DNA from: Paragonimus westermani
Taxonomy: Eukaryota > Platyhelminthes > Trematoda > Plagiorchiida > Troglotrematidae
Assembly (NCBI GenBank): GCA_008508345.1
Contig: QNGE01000894.1
Location: 99,345-163,344 of the forward strand
Length of the DNA: 64,000 nt
Direction: 5' to 3'
Shown: positions 36,963 through 51,093 of the stretch, one piece after another
Layout: each line of letters begins with the position of its first letter
Numbering within the stretch: the stretch's first letter is position 1
Translations under genes and position numbers: made by a program
Notes under the pieces: model-generated
What the model saw: the letters and a program-made list of their open reading frames with translations, nothing else
What the model was told of the DNA's origin: nothing
Database searches by the model: none

Positions 36963-37154
36963 CTGGGTTATCTCATTACGTAGGGCCGCAAGTTCAATAG
37001 AGGTGGCTATTTCACTTGCAGAAGGGAATTTATATGCAGTGGAAGAGGAATTTTCGGTGGGGTGCCAAAATAACTGTTTAATGTTTTGCTTTTGCAAATG
37101 TGATCCAAAAAGGCAACTGACACCTTCCAACTGCTTTGGTAGGTTCCGTTTTTG
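36963..37154 (-). CDS. Candidate 64-codon cassette exon
   Basis: The minus strand has an acceptor AAAATTGCAG, an open phase-0 frame (QKRNLPKQLEGVSCLFG, later ATSIELAALRNEITQ) and a weak donor CAG|GTCTGA, also phase 0. Length is 192, so it could be included or skipped without changing frame. Its position between 43512 and 31349 would insert it in the middle of the conserved MTADQ-IQQEK block, so constitutive use is unlikely. Interestingly its own end (RNEITQ) would also join naturally to IQQEK. The opposite strand is open too. Confidence 0.3.
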
Positions 37155-37569
37155 CTGCAATTTTTATTACCGAGTACTGTTCAAGTAAACAGAAAAGTAA
37201 ATCAATGTAATTCGCATTTAATCATTGACGAAGGTGATTTGTCAGCGCGTTGTACTTTGGTTTAAATGCATGCTGGTCCTCTGAGTGAAGTCTTTTCAGG
37301 TAAAGGGATGAAAATCTGTTGGTTCGTAAAAATTGCACCAAAACGGCAAGGAAAGCCGCAGTGAAAGTTTAACTAACTAATTAAAACATCACATTAAAGA
37401 GATTTCCTGATTAACAAGTAGTCCGAAGTATGCCATGGTTTATTAAAACTGTGAACACGGACTAGCTGTTGATGTGCCTTGCGATTTGCGTAAGGAGCTC
37501 AGTGCAGATGTGCAACTTTATGATAGGCAGTAGGAATAATTCTTTCAATTACATGACCTTAACTATGTG

Positions 37570-37690
37570 GTGGCGACCATAGTCTAAGAAGATGTAGAGG
37601 ATGTTTAAAACGCAAACTCTTTACGCTGCCAAATCGCGTTAATTAGTTATTATTAGTGTTAAGTATCTGGTTCAATTCCCCTACACCAAC
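37570..37690 (+). mobile_element. Possible tRNA-derived segment
   Basis: GTGGCGACCATAGTCTAAG resembles an A box and GGTTCAATTCC (37669-37679) a B box, but they are about 90 bases apart, too far for a tRNA. It may be a SINE head with an insertion. Confidence 0.35.
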
Positions 37691-40600
37691 CCGAATTCTC
37701 AACAGTTTGGTTCTACTGTGACTATTTTATTTATTAACAATATAAATGAATAGAATGTTGTGGTATACTAAAATAGTTTTTGGCTGAGATGGTTGAGTTG
37801 ACATTTGTCTTGGCGTTTACCAAGCAGTCAACCATTTTTCCGATCGTTTCGGAAGAGCTGAATGTGTCAGGTTATGCCGACTCTTGAGTTTCGGGGGCGG
37901 CGGGAGGGTGTACGTTAGTACGTATGGTTTTCTGTTGTTCTGACTGCAAAACTTTCAGTGAAATTCACTTGTATCAGCATCTCTTAGAGCAGATAGAGGA
38001 GTCACAATCTTTGTTTTTTTTAGTGAGCCCTCAATGAATTTTGTGTTTTTCATTCAGAACAGAGTGCTGCTTCCTATGAGCTTACTTTCAGTGGTTTTCT
38101 AACCAACATTGGCCAGTTAGTCACACAGCATACACCGGTTAAAGGGAAAGCCAATAGTTCTGTTATCAACAATGACTTTTTTCCACAAAATAGCTTCGAA
38201 GTTTTTTGAAGTCACTAAAACTGAGTGCTGGAAAAAAGAGAACAAACACAAAGTTGTCACGTGGCGTAAATTTCAGTTAATCCTAAGAATCAATTTAAAA
38301 CATGAATATTCCACGTGAAAAGATTTACGTTTCAAATTAGATAAGCTAGAACAAGTGAATATAGAATTGATATTAATTGAAGAGAGTGGGCTTTCTCCGA
38401 ACCTCATCGGAAGGGTCAGGAAGTTTAACGCTACACTGAAGCTAATAAGTTTGATATACGAGAAGTTTAATCTCGAATTCTTTTCCAACACTTTCTACTA
38501 ACTAGCCTTCTAAAATCTTGGGCTAACTATTCGAGTTAGATCCCGAATCCGAGAAGAGTCTCCATCTTATAGAGAAGAGTTAACAGAGGGCCACAAGGTG
38601 GATTAATGAAGTTATTTAAATACGCCTGGATGAGCCGCTTGTTGTGAAATTATTTTCCTATTTTTTACCGTGATACCCTAGATAACGTGATCTCTGAAAG
38701 CATGGGATCCTCCACAATCCCAACTGACAACCGTCAAACATGCCTACACTTAACATAAACCACCGGCCTTAGAATGGCTTGTTACATCTGTTCAAATAGA
38801 AGACGTTTGAGCACATCCAGTCTGGAACATCTTAACTAAACATATAACAGCGCTGTCAACTGATGAGTCCAAGAGCAGAGTTGATGAATCCCGATTAGAT
38901 AAAAAGCCAGCATTGCAGGTGGCGTGATCCTCGGAAGACTTCCAGCGGATCGAAACTCATTTAAACTATTGTTATTGTTAATGTTTAATTATTTGTCAGT
39001 CCCTGAATGAAGTAAGATGGCACTGAGCTCGAAAAACTTCTGTTGACACACCACACTTTTGTTCGAGAATGTAAGATCGCCCACGTCTTAGTCAATTAGG
39101 GAATCAGTTAAGGTTTATGATGGTTGTCAACACGAAATTCTTATGATGATGAGTGCTGATTGCGCACACGCACTTGGTAGGAGTTGTCTGAAAGAAACTG
39201 AGAGTGGAAAGTGACAATACCATAAACCACTTTTTTAGAGTTTATCTGGGGAAAACAAATGTGATAGTGCGTATAACAAAATGGCCTCATGGACAGGATT
39301 GAAAAAGACCATGTGCGAATGAGCATACATGTGAACATGGACAGTTATTAGATGTCAAAGTCCTTCTGTCATGGATAGGTATATATCGCCTCAATCAAAG
39401 TGTACGCAGTAGGTACTACGGTCGTAATTGTCTCGAAACCACTGGCGTTAAACATCTCTTAACCACGTCTGCACTTGGTTACCTTAACCATGAAGAAATA
39501 GTCTTAGAATGGCTTAATCTCATGGTCTTTCTGTTACACACTGAAGACCATAACCGGTGTATGTGCACATTATAATGCATGTACAAACAATGATATCAGA
39601 AAACCATACGGATTTTAAGCGTGTAACATTTGAAATAACTACTCCAAATACTTCAAAAACTTACCGTTTCTGATAATCCAATCGATTTATGTACCGATGC
39701 CCTTCGGATGTATTTTAGTTGAGTCCTATACATTCGTAGTCGTGAATGTCTGCGATGCGGCTTTCAAGCCTTATTAGCGATCTTAGAACGCAGTATATGT
39801 TACAAAATTACTAAGGAAGTATGCAGTACTCAGATATAAACGTTCACTTAAAAACTGTAACGTGATAGGATGCAGTTCAGCCGCGTCCGATTTGTCAGTA
39901 TGCTAATGGCTTGAGGAGATACGGTCTGCCCCAAATTGCCCATTATCGCGGGCGACCGGGCTTAGTATTATTTAACAAGTTCGCGATGAACATTGTGAAA
40001 ATTGACGGGGAATCCAAAGGATGAGGAGACCAATCACCCCGGGTTAATAGTTTGAGAATGAGTAACACGACGCATTTATAGCATGGCAAGCTTGAACGGT
40101 TGCAACCGTGATCAAAGTCAACCATCAACGCAAAATGAAATTCTTCCTCCAGCTTAACGAGGCCTGTGAGAAATTCACCTGCCAATATTTGCATCACCGG
40201 TCGCAAACGATGATTGTACGACTGATGCAATAGTGTAGTTTGTCCCGTTTATCAAAAATTTGGCTCAGAGTACCATGCATACACTGTACGTGCACTACCG
40301 AGCGCAAAACACAAACTCAGTCCACAACTCCCAGAAAGTGTGCGTCACGCATACACACGTGGACGCAGGTGCAAAGCAGCACACGCGGTCGGGTTCAACT
40401 GATCTTGCTTGATGTGGCAACCTCATACCCGTCGACTTGTAGCAAGGTGCCCACTCAAAATCCTCAACTGTTTTGACAAATTCCTAATGGCTGCGATCAA
40501 AACTTCCAGTTCTTAGTGTTACGTCCAGTTGTTCGACGACTCAGTAGAAGAAAAGCCAACTGAGTAATTTTCACGCATTTTTAATAACGGTGTGCGATTA

Positions 40601-43511
40601 GTTCAATAAATAACAAGGGACCCGAAACAGTGCCGCCTGTGTGTTGGAACTAGTTGCAAAGTTTAATCAATTTAATTCATAATTACAAAGAAATGAGGTA
40701 AATCTCATCGAAATCAATTCCATACTTTCGACATCACTTCGTACGTTAATTCCGTACAAAGTCAGTAACGAGTACATAGAAAGATGTTCTACAGTTTCAG
40801 CCTCTATGCATTAAAACTGGTCCGCGAGTTGTTGGGATATTCTGACGATTCATATTGCCGACTGGGTTACAGAACTACGCGTTGACATTTAAGTAGGACC
40901 AGTTTTCCCCCATTATTCTCAAGCAACATATTCGTTCGAGTCAGTTACGTTTATAGAATGATAACAGATTAAACAAACGAACTCATGCATTGTGACAGAA
41001 TGGTAGAGTTGATCTAGTCAACAGCCATAACTTGGTTTTTGTAGTGGGTGTGGGTGTGACACGAATGAGTACTCGGAAATTTTCAGTGCAACAGACGCAG
41101 TTAATCAGATAAGGAGGTAGATGCAGGCTCGTAACAGGCAGATCAGTAAACGACTCAAAATTTCATGTAACCACTAATAGACTAGCAAGTGAAGTGAATA
41201 GAACGTAGTCAGTGAGTACATGTTGGAGACCACCTGGTAAACTAAAGACATTTTTCAAGAACAGAATAGGAAAACATGAAAATTCACACAAACTCGACAT
41301 TGAAGAGATGAAAGACGAAAAATAAAAATGTAATAAATAATCGTCCCGTGTGTGCTGGAGTACCAAGATAGTGTTAAGTTCACTATCATCCGTTTTTGAA
41401 CAAAGAAAGAATTTTTTCTAATGTGTACAGCTAGTGCCTTGAAAAAAATTAAAGTTCATTTGTTTACATTCTGACAGACAGAAAACTTTTGAGGGATCAA
41501 TCACATTACCACTTGCGAGAAAATGCTTTGTTGTGACACGATTAGCTATTCCGGTTTTGATATTCAAAAACCATCTCAGGATGAACGCCAAGTTTCGAAT
41601 GTATAGTACTCTCACTGTACCGACTATATACTGCAGTCTGCAAGTACTGGTATATACTTGAATACGGGGTGGCTGGAAAAGAAGCCGGGTACTGAGTGTA
41701 GCATGGAAAATTGAGCTGACGTCAACATGCGCTTCAGCACTGACTTCGGTCTTCGTCTTATCAAAGATGTTACAATACCTTTCAAGGGTAAATATACGTA
41801 TATCGGCTGGTCGGGTAATTAAACAGCTTGGCGTCGCAATGATAAATTTACTGCTGAAATCGACCTGTTTTCATTTTTGGACGTCCGGCTTACCCGGCTT
41901 GAAGACGGCTCCTTTAAATGATACTGGCATTTTGCACACAGCCCTAGAGTTGAGTTGTGATTGGTAACTGAACAAACTCTTCCAGTTTGTCAGAATACAC
42001 CATTCTGTTTCTCCGTTAGATTATTAGTTCGTGTAAGTAAATGTCTTGAACGAACAAAACCTTGCGTAAACATACGTCTTACACAAATATTTGGGCTTTA
42101 TCCGAATTCACGCGAGGATAAAACTGCTCCGAACATGTAATAAAGATCTGAGAAAATGAAGCAAAAACTGGTGTCTTTTTGAAACAGTATGACGTGGAGT
42201 GCCGAAATCACATGACCGGAGCAAGACTTTCGTCACAAGCAGAAAACTGCAACCGCTATCTGTAAGTGTGGAGGAGATGAGGAGTCGTTCTGTTGTCTAT
42301 TCAAAGTCACGGTTAGTAGATCGAGATTACTGTTCAGTCACCAAACTCCAAACCAAACATCAAAAAGAACCTCAGTCAATTAAAAGAATGTGTCCAGCAC
42401 TTCTTCCAAATGATTTTTTGGCACTGCACTGATAAGCTGACATCAGTGCATAATGGCTAACTAGTGTACAAAGCCAAAGTTGATCAGTTATCCCCATTTT
42501 AATGTTCAAACAAGACTAAAACGCATCTAGCAGTGTCGGTACGGAATCGTTATCGTCTTGACCATGTCACTGACAAAATTGTCAAGTTGGATGGATCTCG
42601 CCTAACACAAAACAGTACAGTACGAGAGAGAGACCGAAAAACGCTTCGAAACATCAAATTTGTGGACACATGATTCGAACGGATTTAATTACAAGCTTGT
42701 CGGAACTAGTAACTGCGGCTAAGTGAGAATCAAACAAGAAACGTAGTTTTGAGAGTTGCGGATTTATGAAAGCAAGGTTATACACCTTTGTCAGATTGCA
42801 ATTTTCCACCATTCATCGGCGACTAACCTTAGATGTAGAAATGTCACACACATCAGGAATGCCATGTTTTCAAGTATAAATGACAAACATGAGGCAGCCG
42901 TATTTTAGACAAAAAAAGATAAACTGAAGACAGTTATTTCCGAACTAGCACAGCTCGGATTTTTAGTCGAAAATGATGGATGTGTAAAAAAGGCACATTA
43001 CGTTATCGACAATATTGTTAAAAAAAGGATGATACAGACCATCTTCTGCACCCTGATCATCGCAAATGAAGACGGGGATGGTGACAAATACCTCCTATAA
43101 GGGATTAGATGCACACACATACAAGAAAATAACAGTACACCGTAGAGCTTGTAAGAAAACGTGAGTTTCTGAATCCACTTTATACAAGCTTGTTCAATAT
43201 AGATCCTAGTCCAAACCATCAGAGAAAACATGTGGCAATCACGAGCGGCAAATATGTTCTAACTAAGGTGGACATCAGTCGACGGGGCAGTGAACAGTAA
43301 AAATGTCCGCGTAAGTCTACACCACCCTTGAATGCTTCGTACGAATTGTGTTTCGTGAAGTGACTGAAGGGACATATGTGACTGCATACATACAGTTGTA
43401 AAAGTACGATTTCTGTGTCGTCAATGAAAATATGTCCTATACAGCCGGCTTCAAAAAAAGGTTGTAGACCACACGGTAGAATGTGCACAAGCATGATCTG
43501 TCAATACTAAC

Positions 43512-43853
43512 TTGGTCGGCGGTCATCAGCGACAGTGACTCAGGGCGACAACAAGAACGTCTCTGCTCGTCCAACACAGCAGTAAGCAGTTCGCGGAAGG
43601 AGCGCAATTGTGAAAAAAGAGTATCTGATGGACAGTCCAAACAGGAAACCCCGGCTTCATTGGCTGATCCGTTTTGATCAAGTTGATTTGCGTTCTTGAG
43701 TGCAGATGACGGGGAACCAGCACCAACTGATTCGCGCGATTTTCTCAAAGAATATGATGAAGAAATGTCCTGAGATGGTGTTTGCGTATGATTGATAGAC
43801 GACTCGAGTAGTGCAGAACGTTTTGACGAAATATCTGCGTCCCAATCACAAGG
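43512..43853 (-). CDS. FAM13-like exon upstream of the conserved core
   Basis: The acceptor ACAACCCTCTGTTAG starts the exon and the donor CAA|GTTAGT ends it, both phase 0; 114 codons. The first half is Ser-rich linker. The end reads TLFSQLRSFRELLTAVLDEQ, then RPESLSLMTADQ, equivalent to human FAM13A TLESIQRKLQEKRAESSRPE followed by DMTKDQ. Joined to exon 31349-30808 it gives MTADQ-IQQEKIDLQK, an exact fit to the family's continuous motif, so this exon is secure. Confidence 0.92.
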
Positions 43854-46800
43854 CTAACAGAGGGTTGTACAAAAACATTGTTAATCGGTATGTGATTTCT
43901 GACATCACTCGTTATTTATATTTTATAAGGCTAACCATTCACAAGCCACATCGGTTCAGCAACTGCGAACAACACACAGCTGGGTTTATAGTTCAGCTAT
44001 CAGTCGTCAAGGCTTAAAGGATGAGCTAACTCGAGATGGCACTTCATATGAGGAAATGATGGTTCGTTTGCCTGCGAACACGACATTCGTGCCGAATTAT
44101 TGCATTCTACACCTCACTAAACTTGTATTACGTGTATAAAAAGATGCAAACGAGACAAAAATTCGTTATAAAATCAAAGTATGTGGTGCCTTCTTAATGA
44201 GGCGGACTTTGTGATCATCAAAACAGATCCCCCTGTACTAACTTCTCATTATCAAAAACAAGGTGCAGGTCCCTTTAAGTCACTTGCGTACGTTACACCT
44301 GTACAAGGTGAGCCAAGTTTCAATTAACCTCATGAAGCAATCACCGATCCACTGAGCAGAGGTCTGTTGAAAGATTTTGAGCACCCGTTTTCATCTTGAC
44401 TTTGAGATTCCGCTTTAAAACATACACCAAGTAAGTCAAAAATGTACCAGCCAACCTCTACAGGAAGAGAAATCATATACACGAGCACGGACCCTGCCAG
44501 TTATGTTGGGTCGGGTTCATCCGGTGTATAACTCACGCACTATCTGTGCTTCTATTGATCCTGGACAAAACCGCAATGATAAGATGCCGGTCAATTACAT
44601 ATCCTAACCGGAAATATAAAAGACCTTCGGAGAGGATAGTTGTGGCACGATCGTACGACAAACAGGCGTGACTAATTGGAATTCAGTAACACACTCGTCA
44701 ACATAACTGCTCAAAGAAGGTTTGTCCAGAGTCAGACTCTCGGCATTGTTAAAAATAGACACTACTGGTGAGATCTAATGAGAGCGGAACTCGAGTACAA
44801 CGATTATTCTCAAAAAGGGCTGGCTGATTCGTCTAGGGAAATGTGACAGCTGTGACCAATTATGAGTGACACTAAATTCATTTTAAACCAGATTAAACGT
44901 AGATCGACTTATTTGAGCGCGTTCAGCTTTCAAAGCAAGCGTGGAAGGAGATGGATGAATTAAGGATTACTAGTTGTTTCGAACACGTCGGTGTTCACAT
45001 CGTAACTATCATTATCCTATCAGTCCAGCAAGGAAGTGTCTACAGTAAAGCACAATGACGTACTGGAGATCCTCACACAGGGTTTTGGTAAAGCTGTCAA
45101 TCTGAATGATAACAGACAAGGTGCGTATTCGGAAATCAATAAGAATCCCATCAAAAACGCGATGGACAGTGCTAGACAGGGTATTTTTGACACCGACACA
45201 TCTACACCTAAAGCTGGTGATGAAAAAAATCATTAACTCCTGTGGTTATGGTCAACATGTTAGACTGTATAACAACCAGACACGACTGTCGAGTTATATA
45301 TGATATTGACTACGTTTCACGTACACTATGACAAACATGGACTTTCTATCACACACACATTTGAAAACACACGCACTGAACTCGGTTTCGCAAACAAAGA
45401 TCAAGTTCTGCAACACTTCTACTAAAAACTATACAACCCAAGAAATGGGAACATTTAAGTTGAGTCAAACTGATATTATACCGTCTTGGCAAGAAAAATA
45501 ACAGATTGTTGAGTGTGACAGGTCCAGCAAGATCGTAAACAGTGCACCGAAGCATAAACAGGGTCTTCAATCCAACACACAGAACAAAGATTCTACATCG
45601 CATTCCTTTATGAGTCAGAGAGGAGAAGGTTATCGGTGGATTTCCGACCACTGCCGATGACAGTGTTTGACTTTCGGCGCCAGCAAGGGAGTATGTGAGT
45701 TGTTAAACAGTAATCAATTGCTTTTGACATATCGGCCTCGACAGTGTTCATAGAACGTAATAGTTGGCCAAAAAAAAAACAAATGAAACGGAGAGATGTA
45801 AACCATATTCGATGTTTACGGTCAAAGTTTCGGTAAATCAATCACTCCAGATAACACTGGGGTAGACGGGTAGTTACAAGCCGATTACAACCGAATTACA
45901 CAGGAAGTCATGGAGGCTATGAAGACAGTTAATCAGGTTAATCGTGATACTTGTCTACTAACACCTTATGTCATTGATAATGAAAAACCACAACTCCTTT
46001 TGTATATATCGACCATGGTGACAGTCATCTTTCCTTCCTATTTGCAAGGTGGTAAGTGTGCTTCCCGTTGCACAGTAAAGAACTGGTCAATCGCACACAA
46101 GTTAAATGTAGGCATACCAAGCCTGGTGTCGAAGTGTACAATGCTTCATAGTTCTGTTACACATTACGCAGGGATAGTTGCTACAAGGAAATAATTGCCA
46201 CAGTGACGTACACCCTAGACCTCACAGTTCACGTTACAGCGGGACTCTACTCTATTCCGGGTTAGTGTAGGGTGGTATCTAGTCGATTCGGGGTGCAAGA
46301 CTCAACCATTTTCGGTTTTCTTATCTCAGTGTTGGAAAGAAACCCTGAGTAAAAAAATTGGACAAGATCGCTGTTATCAAAGCGCGTCTGGACAGTAAGA
46401 GCAGTGAGAAAAGATCATGTTCCTGGTAAACAAATTGAAAATAACAACGTTAGAATGAAGTTGTAATACTTAGCAATCCAACCACCTCTGGTGGTAGAGT
46501 ATTACAAATTGCTCCAAACGTTGTGTTAGTCTCAATTTGTTCATTAATAACATGTTAAACACGACGCCCAAACTGTTTGAATTCATTCGTACTGATTTTT
46601 GTTACGGATATCAAACAACTGAGTTCCTGGCTTACAAAACCCTTACACAATAATTGATCCTTCCACCTGGGTTGAATATGGTTGAAGAATGCACAGGGAT
46701 GCTCACAGATAGTTATGGATTTTATGGGTAGCAGTAATTGTGACCAGTTTTCGGAACAACCGCGAGATGAAAACTGGTCGGCGATGTTCTGTTGCAAGGA

Positions 46801-49800
46801 CAGCGTTCTGTCCCAACTTGACGCACAGTAAGTCAATCACTCAAAACTCGTCAACGCATCGCTCCAGTCTTACCTCATTCATTGCGGAACACCAGGTCAA
46901 ATGCAACGAACAAATGGTACGATCGGTCGCCTGTGAATAATTAGCTTGCAGGACAGAAGCTTAAAGGTTTTCCATAAAACTTCGTTAGATTGGTTACGAT
47001 AGAATGAAGCATACTGCACATACGTTCGTATGAAGTTACATAGATATTACCCTGCCTGTCCCTAGGAGCAACGGTAACCAAGGTTTCTGAACAATAGGGT
47101 TTAGGCCAGCGATAGGGAAACTGGGAATCGGCAGTGGTGTCACTCAAAACGAATTTCAAAGCCATTGCTCACGTCACTCTTGTCCGTCTAATTGGTTCTG
47201 CATACGCGCCACTTATCACAATTATTACGCAGGCTCTTTATCAAATTTTTTGTAGAACTCACTGGTAGCCATTATGATAATAGTTCATTAGTATGATTTG
47301 CCCAGCGTCTACACAGCTGGAATTTACTAACCGTTTGACGTCTCTCAGATTCGACTTCCACCATTTAAGCAGCGTCGTTCACAACAGCTTCATGAGTTCC
47401 TGAATATATTTACAGTGACTCATGTTCATTTTCGAAGACTACGAACCGATTGGCATTCACACAATTGCGTTTGCCGTGATACCACCAAATTGTATTCATC
47501 GAAATGCAGAGCGAGGCATGTATGTACCTGAGCGATTAGTCAATCCAACCTCACTATTGGTAACCGGTTCGGATTAAATAACCTGGTACTGTTACGTTAC
47601 ACAGCACAGTCTTTTACAAGTTACCACTTACCAAAAACAAACCATGATTATGCGGATGCTGACCACACAACACAGATAGCGGCAAAAATGCACAGTGGGA
47701 AACCTCACAAATTACAAGCAATGCGCAAGCTAATCGCATGATTAAGGAGATTATCTACGAGATTGGATTGAAGTAAAAACGCGGTAAAACCCCGGACAAG
47801 TCGACACTTTCACATGTATACGCGTGTGTAAAACGGTACCTAAGCACCATGCACTCTCGGAGTTTGACATCGGTAAAACATGTGAAGAAGCACGGCAACC
47901 TATTCCACTTTTCGGAATGAAATAGCAACCAATTAGCCTAATGAGAATGATGCAGTGGGGGTCAACTACCATTGTGAGAGAATCTATTTGCATGTTGTTT
48001 TCGTTTTTCAACGCATTTATTTTATTGCTGGTCTAAATTATGCGCAGTTGGTGAAAGCATATTGAACGTATTCACCGGTCGGAAGACAGTTCGCAATGAA
48101 TACTTACAAAGAAACTTAAAGGACTGACAAGCTGCAGTGTGTTCTATACGCAAAGCAACGTGTGTACTGCGAACGGTTGTTCAAAAGCAGATATTCGGTT
48201 CCATTTTACGTTGTACTCTGAACGCACGACAAATAAATGAATAATCATGTAAAATGAGATTGATAGGCCTCAGAGCGCCAACCGTGCCATGTCTAATGTA
48301 TGACATAACATGATACACTATTCTCCAAGCTGTGCAAAGACCATTATTACAACTGCGTGCGAAACCGTGATGTGATGATGTTTACCCTCGAAAGATAGCT
48401 CCACGGTGTGAAACACATCGTTTACAGGCTATACGTTCTGGACCCAAACAAGCTGACAGAACTCGGCCGATGAGTCAGTTGGCTAACCTTTTTCATATTG
48501 CAGTACTGGTTGGCGACGATAACGCTCAGGCAAGCGAGGTAGCGCTGGTGAGCTAGATTTAGATATCAGTATTCTTGAGGTATTCTTGGAATACACAACT
48601 GTTGATATTTATTTTAGCCCTGAGCTAATAACGGCCAACGCATTAGCCACTTGGACCTCAGTGCGCCATTCAGATATCGCCATCGCCGGATGTCGAGAGG
48701 TTGGCTGATTCCAAGACAGTAGCTCAACAAGGAGCACCCGTATGAATTTTGTTGATGCACTGATATGTGCCGAGTTCTCTGTGCAGCTCGGCGAGAGAGC
48801 AGAGAGAACAGATAGTTGTTATTTGCAATTCAGGATTACTTTTCAATCTCATCCGATACACAGACAGCAGGAAACTCGGTGTGAGCGGGTCAACCCGTGG
48901 AGCTAACGATGATCCTGTCTACCACCTGCAATGACGCTTGAGATGTACTTCTAACAGCAGTTCACCTGGACACTCGCGCCGTCAATCCGTCAATCCACGG
49001 TGCGCTAAAGATAAACTTCTCAAACTCGGAAGGGATTACGTCTACAGTTGAGTGAAGGTCATTAGAATCTCAAGTAGGGTTCGACAGAAGGAGGTAATCT
49101 TCTCCTTACTACTCAGCTCTGCAATGGATGAGAACCTAGAATACACCCTGGCAATATACGAACATGATGGCGTGCAAATGTCCTGATGCACCAGACTTCC
49201 AGATCTGGAGTGTCCACTCGACACTTGTAATTTATGAGTCAGCAGGAGGGGGTGCTCAGCACGTCCTACGAAAAGTAAAGGAACCACTGCATCAGTGTGA
49301 AACAGCTATCGCAGTATCTACATGTAGGGTGTTATTACAAGATCGGCATAAGCTCCGCGTCTATTCTTACTTCTGATGGTGAGTCGTTGGATTGGAATTA
49401 ACTTACTTGGAGGGCTCTATCAGCAATGACGAAATGAGTGAAGCAACCAAAACTCGTACAGGTAAACAAAGACTATATAGTAACACTGATCCAGCAGATT
49501 TATTATACGACTGCGAAACCTGGTACAATTGTGCACAGGATCTTCAGTGATTGTTTGTCCTCTACTACCGGTGCATTCAACTCATTACACCGCGTGATCT
49601 GAACCCAAAGTGGGCAGTAAAGAGGTTTACGTGTTTGCCTATGGAACTACTAGACGCGATCATTCACTCTGTAACATTATCTTGCTTCATAGGCCTTGTT
49701 TACTTGGGCGTGTCTCGCAACTGCTAAATTACCGCCTACCACGCTACACCATTTTGCAACCTCGAAAGCAGCGCACGACTAGAGTTAGGGATAGGAAAGT

Positions 49801-51003
49801 TTTACTGCCAAAACTTACTTCAAATGGCGTTTTTAGTCCCTTGTCGGGATTTGAAAAACAATAGGCACTTTTGATCACGGATACAGTCTGGTATAACCGA
49901 GAAGACTAGTCACTGATGCTCATGTTGCAAAACTTTGTGAGCATGGCCAACCTTGTTTCTCACTTTCTCCACCTCATTCTTTTTATCTTATGTGGCCCGT
50001 AAACATCTCCAGTGTGATGTGGCACGTATACCACTGCTTTACAAAGCTTGTCATGTTTAATGGATGACTAATTATATGCAATATCAGAGCTGTACGACCA
50101 TACCATTTTTACATGATTTTCCTCACTATCAGGCCGAGGAAAGTCACGTTTCGAACGGAAAGCTGTTGTTTAAAACCAGTAGATACAAATTAACTTGAAT
50201 CGGTTGCATAGAAACAAGATATACCCGAAAATAACCACGACAAACTTACACGACCCCAGGACTTACAGAAACTATGCAATGGATTCGAATAACGCGCCGT
50301 GTTTTCTGCACCATGTTACATGAATTGGATTACTTTGGGAGATGTTTCAGCGTGTGAGTACAAATAAACTCCATAGTTTCTTCAAAGCAACCATCTATTC
50401 TATTCTGTCGGTTAAACCTCATGTCTTTGTATGCCTGGCTAATTAACAACCCAGAAAGCTTTCTATGGAAATATCAGTCGGACAGACTGACCAGTTCAAG
50501 AATTACAGTACCTGAAGTAGCCGCAACTTCGTGATGTATATCGCACGAATTAAGGTAACTCACTAGAAAAGTACAGTGTTTTGCCAATTTTAAGGGATGA
50601 AAAGCAACAAAGACTAAGCCAAAAACTGAACATACAAACCGGCTTCAGTTGATAAGTGTGGTTCACTTATTCCAAAGACTATACGATCAGTAACCACGTG
50701 TCACACATTGAGGGAGGTAAACAACTTCCTCCGTGTCATAAGGTATCAAGCCTGTTCAGACTGTCCTCATTAGCGCTAAAGGAAACGAGAAATCGACGAT
50801 GATTCATGAACCACAGGGTGTAATCCACACAACATACGGTTCATCTGCTATTGATTTGCAAAATAGTTCCCATACATTCTATTATAATTCGGCCACAGAC
50901 GTTTGAATAACGTCTGCTGATTCGTTGTGATTGTTTTTTTAGCAATGACACTGGTTGACTGAAGTGTACTGTGCTCGCCCGGTATTAGGTCGTTGATTGT
51001 TAC
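43854..51003 (-). other. 7.2-kb intron of the FAM13-like gene
   Basis: A weak SINE-2 tail lies at about 44830-44900. Plus frames at 45036-45236 and 45910-46194 are unassigned. No other element is recognised. Confidence 0.45.
44830..44900 (+). repeat. Weak SINE-2 tail copy
   Basis: GAAATGTGACAGCTGTGACCAATTATGAGTGA aligns by eye with GGAATGTGAAAGCTGGGGTAAATTGTGAGTGA at 36731-36762. Confidence 0.4.
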
Positions 51004-51093
51004 ACTCTGTAATTGTTTAAGTTCACGTCCCACATTCTTCATTCTAAGCCACAAAAACATCGGTCTTGTGATTTTTGTTGCACATTCCAATCC
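51004..51093 (-). CDS. Probable FAM13-like exon (30 codons)
   Basis: The acceptor is a tandem CAGTAG; using the second AG gives phase 0 (the first would put a stop in frame). The donor is AGT|GTAACA, phase 0. The peptide includes TRPMFLWLRMKNVGRELKQL, which resembles the human FAM13A helix NPEVLKWTNDLAKFRRQLKE in the spacing of Pro, Trp and the R..LK end. Order and phase suit a place before exon 43853-43512. Similarity is short, so assignment is moderate. Confidence 0.52.

Larger units (their letters stand above)
31350..43511 (-). other. 12.2-kb intron of the FAM13-like gene
   Basis: Contains a tRNA-derived SINE (31640-31765), a Penelope-like RT relic (32430-33170), a SINE-2 copy (36640-36790), a tRNA-like segment (37570-37690) and a candidate cassette exon (36963-37154). 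I see no other exon or gene. Confidence 0.5.

Noticed and set aside
38858..38895. CTGATGAGTCCAAGAGCAGAG, a possible further hammerhead
   Set aside because: No stem II partner for TCC at the right place and no CGAAA follows; no SINE sequence surrounds it.
45036..45236. 66-codon plus frame as a gene
   Set aside because: No motif, no splice support, and the antisense strand is equally open.
48350..48415. GCGAAACCGTG with a distal CACGGT that could mimic hammerhead stem III
   Set aside because: There is no CUGANGA upstream and the base after GGT is G, which is not allowed at the cleavage site.
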